This document shows positions 1 through 7,137 of a stretch of DNA of 37,432 nt, one piece after another. A program made the translations under genes and the position numbers. This DNA is from Hydrogenothermus sp964516095. GTDB lineage: Bacteria > Aquificota > Aquificia > Aquificales > Hydrogenothermaceae. Under the pieces are notes generated by a model, which was not told the origin of the DNA, ran no database searches, and worked only from the letters and a program-made list of their open reading frames with translations. Numbering within the stretch: the stretch's first letter is position 1; each line of letters opens with the position of its first letter. The DNA lies in NCBI GenBank assembly GCA_964516095.1, contig CAZEYS010000008.1:1-37432 (forward strand), given 5' to 3'.

Positions 1-672
1 TGATAAGGTTAGCTGGTGTTTTATTCCAAAGTCTATTCCTATTGGTTTGTTTATCCTTTCTGCTTTTATCTGGTCTTTGTCTATATAGCAGGTTAGGTAT
101 ATATAGTATCCATCTGGTTTTTTTATTAACTCTGCTTTTGCGATATCGCAGTTTTCTGGCAATTGATGTAGTCCTAATACTCTTACAGGCTTTTTTAGTC
201 CCTGTAGTTTTATTCTGTTTTTGTCTTTTAATACTTTGAATGTTATTCCTGACTGCTTTAATGGTATGCTCCTAACTTGAGATTTAAATTTTAGCTTTCC
301 TATTTTTATTCCTTTTTGCTTTGCTTTTTTTAGATCTGATAGGTTTTTCTTTATTCTGTCTAATATTGCTTGTTTCATTTGAGATGATAAAGAATTTATT
401 TCTCTTATTTCAATTCCTTCTGGTGTTTTTACTTCTACTTGGTTTGTTCTTTCTGTTTTAGAATTTAACCTATTTTGTATATCTGCAATACAGTAGTTAT
501 AAAGCCATTTTGCTTCTAAAAATACTCTTTCAAGCCACTGTTTTTGCTTTTGATTTAAATTGGAGTATGAGATTTTAAGTTGATAGACTTTAGCTATCTG
601 GTTTTTCCTTTTTTCTTTGGTCTTTTTTAAGCTTTCTTTTATTTTTTGTCTTTTTTCAAATATTACAGTCAT
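1..672 (-). CDS. tnpB: TnpB (IS200/IS605 OrfB) RNA-guided nuclease, 3' part outside window
   Basis: An open frame of 224 codons runs from an ATG at 672 to the window edge without a stop. The N-terminal half is lysine-rich, with KKTKEKRKNQ near residue 18 and LEAKWLYNYC near residue 60, as in TnpB N-terminal domains. The frame reaches GIDFGIKHQLTLS, the RuvC-I motif, with the catalytic aspartate at residue 214, just before the window ends. RuvC-II, the zinc ribbon, RuvC-III and the omega-RNA region at the right end must lie beyond base 1, so integrity cannot be judged. TnpB is known as an omega-RNA-guided DNA endonuclease that helps IS200/IS605 elements persist. A short purine-rich RBS (AGAGG) precedes the ATG. 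No TnpA (HUH transposase) is seen in the window, so this may be a tnpB-only (IS1341-like) element. Confidence 0.85.
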   Translation of the reverse strand, partial: MTVIFEKRQKIKESLKKTKEKRKNQIAKVYQLKISYSNLNQKQKQWLERVFLEAKWLYNYCIADIQNRLNSKTERTNQVEVKTPEGIEIREINSLSSQMKQAILDRIKKNLSDLKKAKQKGIKIGKLKFKSQVRSIPLKQSGITFKVLKDKNRIKLQGLKKPVRVLGLHQLPENCDIAKAELIKKPDGYYIYLTCYIDKDQIKAERINKPIGIDFGIKHQLTLS

Positions 673-723
673 TCTGAAAACCTCTATAATAATTGTAGCA
701 GATTAAACGATTAAAAATGTTTT

Positions 724-745
724 GAGAGTTTCTAACGAAACTCTC
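724..745. repeat. Perfect 9-bp hairpin upstream of tnpB
   Basis: GAGAGTTTC (724-732) and GAAACTCTC (737-745) form a perfect stem around the loop TAAC. It sits between the tnpB start and a second hairpin. No T-run follows on either strand, so it is not an intrinsic terminator. Subterminal hairpins of this size are typical recognition structures at IS200/IS605 ends, and a left-end role for the tnpB element is the simplest reading. Confidence 0.5.
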
Positions 746-746
746 T

Positions 747-784
747 GCCATTCATCCCATTTCTAAAGAAATGGGCTTTCTGGC
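747..784. repeat. IS200/IS605-type end hairpin
   Basis: CCCATTTC (756-763) pairs with GAAATGGG (768-775) around the loop TAAA, and an outer GCCA (747-750) pairs with TGGC (781-784). The minus-strand reading AAAGCCC...GGGATGAATGGC resembles the conserved right-end hairpin I remember from downstream of tnpB genes in many thermophile IS605-family elements. Here it lies upstream of the present tnpB. It may therefore be the right end of an older element abutting the left end of the current one. Confidence 0.45.
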
Positions 785-951
785 AATTTTTTCTGTAAGT
801 TAAAATTTTCAGGTGCATTAAAGATAGTTCCTTCGTATTTTAACTTGTAATATCTCATATTGCTCAAGAACTCAAATCCACTTTGTTTTGTGAAAGGAAC
901 AAATTTCTTTTGAATTAGTAATGGAACAAAATTTCTGCAGGCTAATTTCAT
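763..951 (-). pseudogene. Possible relic ORF running into the IS end hairpin
   Basis: A 62-codon frame on the minus strand ends inside the hairpin stem with LPESPFL. An in-frame stop lies a few codons upstream of its ATG. I do not recognise the protein. There is no zinc ribbon and no HUH motif, so it is neither an intact TnpB C-terminus nor TnpA. Because it stops within an IS-type end hairpin, it could be a decayed 3' end of an earlier insertion, or chance coding. The whole 673-1036 stretch otherwise holds only the two hairpins and AT-rich sequence upstream of priA. Confidence 0.2.
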
Positions 952-1036
952 TAGTTTTTGTTCTCCTATTGCTTTTTTTGCTTTTTATTCCTTATTATTT
1001 TAAGTGAAATTAAATAATACAAAATTTTAAATTAAA

Positions 1037-3109
1037 ATGAACATAGATAAGGAACAATATATATATATAGAGGTATGTCTACCTCTTCCATTTCACCAGA
1101 CATTTACTTATAAGATAAGAAAAGAGGTTTACAATAAACTAAGTGACAAAGAGTTAGTTGGAAGACGTGTTCTTGTTCCATTTAGGAATATAGGCTATAC
1201 AGGAATTGTTTTAGAAGAATTTCATGAAGATTTTTCTGTATACGAGGATTATGAGATTAAAGAAATAGAAGATATACCTGATAGTGTGCCTGTATTTACC
1301 CAAAAAGAGATAAATATTGCAAAAAATATATCTGATTACTACGTGGCTCCTTTAGGAATTACGCTTCATTATTTTTTGCCAGCAGGCCTAAGATGGAAAA
1401 AAGTAAATGGAAAATGGATAAAGAAAAGTCCCGAAAACTATGTATATTACCTTATTAAATACGACACTAAAAAACTAACTGCAAAACAAAAAGAACTTTT
1501 AGAATTTATTGCCACAAATGGTGAAATAACTGAAATGGAAATATTAGAAACTGGATTTTCAAAATCAACATTACAGTCTTTATTAAAGAAAGGTTTAGTT
1601 GGGAAGAAAAGTCTTGTATTTTACAAACAGTCTGAAAGAAAAATTTCTCAGGACATTAGCGGTTTATTTGATATAAAACTACCGAAAAAACCTGTATATT
1701 TTGGATATACAAAAGCACAGGATAGAATAAAAAAGTATATACAACTCATTCATAATCTCAAAAAAGAAAATAAAAGTGTAATGATAGTTTTTCCCAGTAT
1801 TTCTCAGCTACAAAAGAGTTATGAAATACTTTCCAATTACTTTGATAAGGTATATGCCTATCATGATGGATTATCAGCAAATGAAAATGTCAAAACATGG
1901 TTTTTATTAAAAGAAAAATCCCCTTCTATCCTATTAACATCATATTCTGGTATTTTGATGCCGATAAAAGATTTAGCCCTTATAATTTTAGAAGAAGAAG
2001 GCTCAGATGCCTATAAAACACTAAGAACTCCCAAGTTTGATACCAGAAGAGCAGTTTATGAGATATACAGAGAAAAATCTATACATCTAATGTTTTCGAG
2101 TTTTGTTCCTTCAGTAGAAACTTACTATTCATTAACCAAAAAAATATTTCTACCGTTAAAAAGAAGTATAAAAACTGAAAGAAAAGAAGTAAAAATATTT
2201 CCATTTGATAAAGACTTTTCTATTAAAAAGCTAATAGAACTTTTAAAAGAAGACAAAAAAACATTAGTTTTAGCCAATAAAAAAGCATATGCTTCCTTTT
2301 TATACTGCCCAAGATGTGAAGAAGAAATAGTCTGTGAAACATGCGATGTGCCACTAAAAGTTTATAAAACCGAGAACGGTAAATTTCTAAAATGTGAAAT
2401 GTGTAAAACAAAGTATGAATTTATAGATACATGTATATACTGTGAAGAAACAAAATTACAGGTTGTAGGTGTTGGTATAGAAAAACTTGAAGAAATACTA
2501 AAAAGACATTTTCAAGATAACGTTTCTTATCTTTCTGAAAACAAAGATACAAAAATAAAAATAGAAACTACTTTGATGGATAAAGACCTTACAGTACAAA
2601 ACTTTGAAAGAGTAATTAACATATTTCCAGACTTCTTTTTGTTTATGCAAGACTATAAAGGCAGAGAAAAGTTTTTTAGAAATATAGTGTACTCTTATCT
2701 TAAAGCAAAAGATGAGTTTATTTTATTTACAAATCAGAAACATGACTTTGCAGTCAAAGCTTTATTAAACTCAGATTTAGACGAATTTTATAAAAAAGAA
2801 CTTGAGATTAGAAAAAAATTAGAACAGCCTCCATTTAAAACGTATATACTATTAACATTTGAAAAGAAAAAGCTGGATATCTCTTTTTTAAACGAAGTTT
2901 TTAAAGGGTGGTTGAAAGAAAATAATATAGAAAATATCAAATATAAAGGAATATTTAAAGCATTTCATTCTGTAGTAAAGGGCAAAGAAAGAGCTCAGGT
3001 TCTACTAATTGATTTTAAAGATAAAAAGGCTCTAAAAAATTTGTCTGAAAAGTGTAGAAAATTAGGTATAAAATTAATAGTAGACATAAATCCAGTGAAT
3101 TTTGTTTAA
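1037..3109 (+). CDS. priA: PriA-family primosomal protein with degenerate helicase motifs
   Basis: This 690-aa protein has PriA architecture: an N-terminal DNA-binding domain (about 5-110), a winged helix (about 145-200), two helicase lobes, and a zinc-binding region with eight cysteines at 424, 427, 433, 436, 453, 456, 466 and 469 in the family spacing. PriA reloads DnaB at abandoned replication forks. The ATPase signatures are lost. The Walker A position reads GYTKAQDR (223-230) instead of a GxTGSGKT-type loop, DEEH is EEEG (319-322), the GSATPS-type motif III is SSFVPS (354-359), and the arginine-finger motif QVAGRAGR is absent. The frame is intact and long, so it looks selected rather than decayed. 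Helicase-dead PriA is known in Deinococcus and Actinobacteria. No strong RBS is visible. The HIT gene follows 12 nt later. Confidence 0.88.
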   Translation: MNIDKEQYIYIEVCLPLPFHQTFTYKIRKEVYNKLSDKELVGRRVLVPFRNIGYTGIVLEEFHEDFSVYEDYEIKEIEDIPDSVPVFTQKEINIAKNISDYYVAPLGITLHYFLPAGLRWKKVNGKWIKKSPENYVYYLIKYDTKKLTAKQKELLEFIATNGEITEMEILETGFSKSTLQSLLKKGLVGKKSLVFYKQSERKISQDISGLFDIKLPKKPVYFGYTKAQDRIKKYIQLIHNLKKENKSVMIVFPSISQLQKSYEILSNYFDKVYAYHDGLSANENVKTWFLLKEKSPSILLTSYSGILMPIKDLALIILEEEGSDAYKTLRTPKFDTRRAVYEIYREKSIHLMFSSFVPSVETYYSLTKKIFLPLKRSIKTERKEVKIFPFDKDFSIKKLIELLKEDKKTLVLANKKAYASFLYCPRCEEEIVCETCDVPLKVYKTENGKFLKCEMCKTKYEFIDTCIYCEETKLQVVGVGIEKLEEILKRHFQDNVSYLSENKDTKIKIETTLMDKDLTVQNFERVINIFPDFFLFMQDYKGREKFFRNIVYSYLKAKDEFILFTNQKHDFAVKALLNSDLDEFYKKELEIRKKLEQPPFKTYILLTFEKKKLDISFLNEVFKGWLKENNIENIKYKGIFKAFHSVVKGKERAQVLLIDFKDKKALKNLSEKCRKLGIKLIVDINPVNFV

Positions 3110-3121
3110 AAGGAGGGAAAT

Positions 3122-3610
3122 TTGGAAAGACTGTTTTCTCCGTGGAGAAGTCAATATATAGAAAGTGTAGACAAAATTGAGGGTTGTTTTTTATGTAATG
3201 CTTATAATTCAAAGGATGATGAGAAAAATCTTGTTCTTTATCGTGGTAATAAGTGCTTTGTCATTATGAACCTGTACCCTTATAATGCTGGCCACCTAAT
3301 GGTCTGCCCTAACGAGCATATTGGAGATTTTACTAAACTGGATAATGACACACTATGTGAGCTTAATTTCTTAACTCAAAAAATGATAAAAGCTTTAAAT
3401 ATTGCACTAAAACCTGATGGGTATAATTTAGGTTACAATCTTGGTAGAGCTGCAGGAGCAGGACTTGAATCCCACATTCATAATCATATAGTACCAAGAT
3501 GGGTTGGAGATACTAATTTTATGCCAGTTATAGGGGAAGTAAAAGTGATATCCCAAGATTTAAAAGAAATCTACTATAAGATAAAAGAGGCTTTAAAAAA
3601 TGTTATCTAA
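3122..3610 (+). CDS. HIT-family hydrolase/phosphorylase
   Basis: This 162-aa histidine-triad protein has the catalytic signature HIHNHIVPRW (His118, His120, His122) and an upstream CxxC (Cys22, Cys25) likely to form a structural zinc site. That combination resembles Ap4A phosphorylase-like HIT proteins such as mycobacterial Rv2613c. Family members cleave nucleoside phosphate esters such as Ap4A or AMP conjugates, but the substrate here cannot be read from sequence. The start is TTG, supported by AAGGAGGG a few bases upstream. The gene lies 12 nt after priA and overlaps the next gene by 11 nt, so it is almost certainly cotranscribed and coupled. Confidence 0.88.
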   Translation: MERLFSPWRSQYIESVDKIEGCFLCNAYNSKDDEKNLVLYRGNKCFVIMNLYPYNAGHLMVCPNEHIGDFTKLDNDTLCELNFLTQKMIKALNIALKPDGYNLGYNLGRAAGAGLESHIHNHIVPRWVGDTNFMPVIGEVKVISQDLKEIYYKIKEALKNVI

Positions 3611-3992
3611 ACTAAAATTTATAATCTGGCTTTTAATACTTTTAGCAGTAGCTTATTTTGTTTCAATGAATGTACAGCCTAGTATCAGTATCAATATACT
3701 GCCAACTGTTAAAACTCCACAGCTTCCACTTGCATTGATAATTATAATAAGCATGATAATAGGTGCCTTAATTGTTATACTGATGGCAATATCTGACTGG
3801 CTATCATTTCAAGTTGAAAAACTAAAGATAAAAAGACAGTTAAATCTAACAAAAAACGAATTAGAAAAATGCCAGAAAGAAAAAGAAAAACTAAAAGAAG
3901 AAAATATAAAATTAAAAGAAGATTTAGAAATTGAAAGGAAAAAACAGAATATATCTGTAAGTACAGAGGAGAAAAACAATGGGTCTTTATGA
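3600..3992 (+). CDS. LapA-domain (DUF1049) inner-membrane protein with coiled coil
   Basis: This 130-aa protein has two transmembrane segments (about 5-23 and 43-65), a short periplasmic loop containing NVQPSISINIL, and a cytoplasmic Lys/Glu-rich coiled coil (about 70-120). It matches the LapA domain, which in Escherichia coli works with LapB/YciM in lipopolysaccharide assembly and control of LpxC turnover. No lapB lies beside it here, so the role is inferred from the fold only. It overlaps the HIT gene by 11 nt and the following miniprotein by 14 nt. Confidence 0.75.
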   Translation: MLSKLKFIIWLLILLAVAYFVSMNVQPSISINILPTVKTPQLPLALIIIISMIIGALIVILMAISDWLSFQVEKLKIKRQLNLTKNELEKCQKEKEKLKEENIKLKEDLEIERKKQNISVSTEEKNNGSL

Positions 3993-4125
3993 TAGAGACT
4001 ATATGAAAGAAAGAAATGCATCAAGAAGGGGCACTAACCCCAACCCGAATATAGATATTAAACTAATAGTTGTAGCTTTGGTAGCTTTCATTTTAGGTAT
4101 TTTAGTTTGTAAAATTATTTTATAA
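3979..4125 (+). CDS. 48-aa single-pass membrane miniprotein
   Basis: ATG at 3979 opens a 48-codon frame inside the 3' end of the LapA-like gene. A GAGG-containing purine run (AGAGGAG near 3965-3971) supplies an RBS. The protein begins MGLYDRDYMKERN, followed by a polar Asn/Pro linker and a single hydrophobic helix (about 29-48). The MG(I/L)YDRDY start recurs on small membrane and rhomboid-associated proteins in other bacteria, which supports real coding. The function is unknown. The 14-nt overlap implies translational coupling to the LapA-like protein. It is too short for most gene callers. Confidence 0.65.
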   Translation: MGLYDRDYMKERNASRRGTNPNPNIDIKLIVVALVAFILGILVCKIIL

Positions 4126-4165
4126 TAATATTTTGACAGAAAAATTGATTATCTGGAGGAAAACC

Positions 4166-4963
4166 TTGGGTATAGGTAAGAAAGTTAGATTAGAAAGAAT
4201 TATAAATAGAGATACAGGTAAGACTGTTATTGTTCCTATGGATCACGGCGTTAGTTCTGGGCCTATGGAAGGTCTTATAAATATTAAGGAAACTGTAGAA
4301 AAGATTGCTGAAGGTGGAGCAAACGCAATTATATTACACAAAGGAATTGTAGAACAGGGACATAGAGGTAAAGGAAAAGATGTTGGACTGATTGTTCATA
4401 TGTCAGCTTCTACAGATTTATCTTTAAGAAAAAATGATAAAGTTTTAGTTTGTACTGTTGAAGAGGCTATAAAACTCGGAGCAGATGGAGTTTCTATACA
4501 TGTAAATATCGGCGCCGAAGATGAAAAACAAATGCTAAGAGACTTTGGTGCAGTATCGAAAGCCTGTTTAGAATGGCAGATGCCTTTAGTTGCAATGCTC
4601 TATTACAGAGGACCAGAAGTTAAAAATCCATTTGACCCAAATGCTATAGCTCATATAGCAAGATTGGGAGCAGAACTTGGGGCAGATATAGTAAAAGTTC
4701 CTTATACAGGAGACCCTGAAAGTTTTAGAAAGGTAGTTGAAGGCTGTCCTGTTCCAGTTGTTATTGCAGGAGGACCAAAGGTAAGCTCCGACGAAGAGCT
4801 CCTGAAAATGGTATACGATGCAGTTGTTGTAGCAGGTGGAGCAGGATTATCAGTTGGAAGAAATGTTTTCCAGCACAGAGACGTTGCAAAAATAACCAGA
4901 GCTTTATCAAAAATAGTTCATGAGAATGCTACAGTAGAAGAAGCTTTAAAAATACTTTCTTAA
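4166..4963 (+). CDS. DhnA-type class I aldolase (fructose-bisphosphate aldolase / ADH synthase family)
   Basis: This 265-aa TIM-barrel aldolase of the DhnA/archaeal class I family has PMDHGVSSGP near the N-terminus (active-site Asp/His), the Schiff-base lysine in GADIVKVPYTGD, and a phosphate-binding loop GGAGLSVGRNVFQ. Members are either fructose-1,6-bisphosphate aldolases or 2-amino-3,7-dideoxy-heptulosonate synthases, and sequence alone does not decide. I chose the TTG at 4166 because GGAGGA (4155-4160) lies 5 nt upstream. An in-frame TTG at 4133 gives 11 extra residues but has no RBS. The gene follows the miniprotein after 40 nt and precedes the MbfA-like gene by 13 nt. Confidence 0.88.
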   Translation: MGIGKKVRLERIINRDTGKTVIVPMDHGVSSGPMEGLINIKETVEKIAEGGANAIILHKGIVEQGHRGKGKDVGLIVHMSASTDLSLRKNDKVLVCTVEEAIKLGADGVSIHVNIGAEDEKQMLRDFGAVSKACLEWQMPLVAMLYYRGPEVKNPFDPNAIAHIARLGAELGADIVKVPYTGDPESFRKVVEGCPVPVVIAGGPKVSSDEELLKMVYDAVVVAGGAGLSVGRNVFQHRDVAKITRALSKIVHENATVEEALKILS

Positions 4964-4976
4964 AAAAGCTAATATT

Positions 4977-6056
4977 ATGAACCTTATACAAAAAGTTAAA
5001 GAGTACTATATTAACGAAATACACGACTATGAGCTGTATACAGCTTTAGCAAAACAAACTAAAGACCAGTATTTAAAGGAAAACCTTATAAGAATTGCAA
5101 ATATGGAAAAGAACCACGCCTCTTTCTGGAGATCTGTCTTAGAAAAAAGAGGCGAAAAGGTTCCTGAAGTTAAAATTCCTGCATTAAAGAAAAAGATAAT
5201 TTTACTTTTAAACAGGATAACAAATCCTGTTATTATGGTTTCAATTTTAGAGGTAGGTGAAGCTGGAGGAGTAAAAGAGTATTACAATTTTCTTAAACAG
5301 GATTTTTTAGAGCCTGAGGAAAAAGAAATCCTAAAAAAAATAATTGTAGATGAAATACAGCACGAAACCTTCTTTTCTAAAGAAGCTGAAAAACTGGGTT
5401 TATCTAATGTAAGAGATTTTGTTCTGGGAATGAACGATGGTTTGGTTGAAATTTTAGGAGCTGTAACTGGTTTATCGGCTGTTTATGTAAATAATCCACT
5501 TATGGTAGCTGTTTCAGGTAGTATTGTAGGGATTGCAGGTGCACTGTCTATGGGTATAGGTGCTTATATATCCGTCAAATCCCAGAGACAGGTAAATCAG
5601 GCACTAAATGAGAAGATAGAAATTTTATTTGAAGTTGCTCCAGAAAAAGCTCTAGATGAACTCAAATCCTATCTTGAAGAGCTAAACATTCCAGATGAAC
5701 TGATTAAGGAGATTTTAAAGAAAATCGATGATAAATCAGCACTTGCAAAATTACTGATAAAAAAAGACGAAGAGAATGAGATAAAATCAGGTTTATTTAC
5801 AGGTTTTGCTTATTTATTTGGCGTTTTATTCCCTGTTCTTCCATATTTCTTTACTCCATCCTCTCTTATAGCTCTTCCTTTTAGCATTCTATTTGCAGGT
5901 TTAGCACTGGCAATTGTAGGATTTTTTATATCTATCTTTTCTGGAATAGATGCAAAGAAAAAAGCTTTAGAAATGGTTATCGCAGGATTTTCAGCCGCAG
6001 GGCTCTCTTATATCTTTGGAAAAATCATCCAATCTGTGTTTGGAATAGATATTTAA
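4977..6056 (+). CDS. mbfA: MbfA-like membrane ferritin: ferritin-like domain plus VIT1/CCC1 transporter
   Basis: This 359-aa fusion has a ferritin-like four-helix domain (about 1-140) with di-iron type ligands in EIHDYE, MEKNH, EVGEAGG and DEIQHE. A CCC1/VIT1-type transporter domain follows from about 147, beginning FVLGMNDGLVEILGAVTG. It has paired TM helices around 150-195, a charged cytosolic insertion, and further TM helices at about 270-355. Homologous MbfA proteins export iron and protect against iron and peroxide stress in alphaproteobacteria. The direction of transport here is inferred from that. Its stop overlaps the convergent dehydrogenase by 4 nt, and a hairpin follows at once. 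Confidence 0.87.
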   Translation: MNLIQKVKEYYINEIHDYELYTALAKQTKDQYLKENLIRIANMEKNHASFWRSVLEKRGEKVPEVKIPALKKKIILLLNRITNPVIMVSILEVGEAGGVKEYYNFLKQDFLEPEEKEILKKIIVDEIQHETFFSKEAEKLGLSNVRDFVLGMNDGLVEILGAVTGLSAVYVNNPLMVAVSGSIVGIAGALSMGIGAYISVKSQRQVNQALNEKIEILFEVAPEKALDELKSYLEELNIPDELIKEILKKIDDKSALAKLLIKKDEENEIKSGLFTGFAYLFGVLFPVLPYFFTPSSLIALPFSILFAGLALAIVGFFISIFSGIDAKKKALEMVIAGFSAAGLSYIFGKIIQSVFGIDI

Positions 6057-7066
6057 ACAGGTGTAAGCACCTGTCCTTCTTTGATAAATTTATCTATGTT
6101 TTCTACAGTCATATCTAATATTCTCTTTAAAGCATCCTTTGTGTTGTATGCATTATGAGGTGAAATAATTACATTTTCTTCATTCAGAACGTAAAATGCT
6201 TCCAGAGCCTTTTTCAATTTTATAGCTGGAATATCATCTCTTTTTAAGAACTCTTCTTCTACAATTACATCCTCAGCTTCAAAGGTATCCAACGCAACAC
6301 CACCTGCTAATTTTCCCTCTTTAAGGGCTTCTATAACAGCATCCATTTCTACCACAGCTCCTCTTGAAGTGTTAATAAGCATAGCATCTGGTTTCATAAG
6401 TTTAATATTAAATCTGTTTATAAGGTAATGAGTGGATTTATTGTAAGGAACATGCAGAGTTACAATATCAGATTTTCTTAAAAGCTCTTCAAGTCCAACA
6501 TACTTAACGCCGTATTTATCTATAAGGTTTTGCTTTTTAGATCTATCATACGCCAGTATATTCATACCAAATCCATGTGCTATTCTTGCAACGTAACTTC
6601 CTATTTTCCCTGTTCCAATTATTCCAATAGTCTTACCCATAAGGTCAATCCCCATTAGCCCTTGCCTTGAAAAGTCTCCTCTTTCTATTCTTAAAATCAT
6701 AGGTTTAAACTTCCTTGCAAGAGCTAATATCAAGCCAAAAGTATACTCTGCAACTGTGTTATTACCGTATCCAGGGATATTTGCAACTGTTATTCCTTTT
6801 TGTTTTGCATACTCCACATCTATATGATCATATCCTGTTGAACGGGTTATTATAAGTTTGAGATTTGGCATACTATCTATGACTTTCTTGTTGACTTTTG
6901 AATATATAAAAACGCTGATTATATCAGCATTTGAATATAAAGAAGCGTTAGTTTCATCTAATTCTTCTTTGGTAAATTTTACACTCTCATTTAATGAATG
7001 CTCTTTCAGTTTTCTTTCCAGATGTATTTTTTCCCAGTCTTCAACTTCAAAAAAATAAATATTCAT
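6053..7066 (-). CDS. D-isomer 2-hydroxyacid dehydrogenase (D-lactate dehydrogenase-like)
   Basis: This 337-aa NAD-dependent dehydrogenase has a Rossmann loop GTGKIG (151-156) inside TIGIIGTGKIGSYVA. The catalytic triad is Arg235 (NTSRGA), Glu264 (DTFEAED) and His304 (SPHNAYNT). The extended C-terminal helix and the insert around 265-295 fit D-lactate dehydrogenase-like members rather than SerA, and there is no ACT domain. The exact substrate is not determinable. A GAGG sits about 9 nt upstream of the ATG. It is the last gene of the minus-strand nadA run, separated by 71 nt from the Mrr-like gene, so it may have its own promoter. Confidence 0.87.
   Translation of the reverse strand: MNIYFFEVEDWEKIHLERKLKEHSLNESVKFTKEELDETNASLYSNADIISVFIYSKVNKKVIDSMPNLKLIITRSTGYDHIDVEYAKQKGITVANIPGYGNNTVAEYTFGLILALARKFKPMILRIERGDFSRQGLMGIDLMGKTIGIIGTGKIGSYVARIAHGFGMNILAYDRSKKQNLIDKYGVKYVGLEELLRKSDIVTLHVPYNKSTHYLINRFNIKLMKPDAMLINTSRGAVVEMDAVIEALKEGKLAGGVALDTFEAEDVIVEEEFLKRDDIPAIKLKKALEAFYVLNEENVIISPHNAYNTKDALKRILDMTVENIDKFIKEGQVLTPV
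6057..6074. terminator. Hairpin at the mbfA/dehydrogenase stop-stop junction, possible bidirectional terminator
   Basis: ACAGGTG (6057-6063) and CACCTGT (6068-6074) form a perfect 7-bp stem with loop TAAG. It begins one base after the mbfA stop. On the minus strand it is made of the last sense codons of the dehydrogenase (Gln-Val-Leu-Thr-Pro-Val) and is followed by TTTAAAT. On the plus strand it is followed by CCTTCTTT. Both tails are weak for an intrinsic terminator. Confidence 0.45.
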
Positions 7067-7137
7067 CTATTTTGCCTCAGTGTATATTTTTATCTTAAGT
7101 TTAAAAGAGTTTAAAAACTATTTCAAGAATATGGTAA

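Noticed and set aside
42..239. Plus-strand ORF in the tnpB region
   Set aside because: It is opposite the tnpB frame that contains the RuvC-I motif; the hydrophobic translation is an AT-rich shadow.
4133..4138. Consensus TTGACA upstream of the aldolase gene, and an in-frame TTG start at the same place
   Set aside because: No -10 hexamer is found 15-19 nt downstream (the region is the GGAGGA ribosome-binding site), and the TTG at 4166 has a far better RBS.
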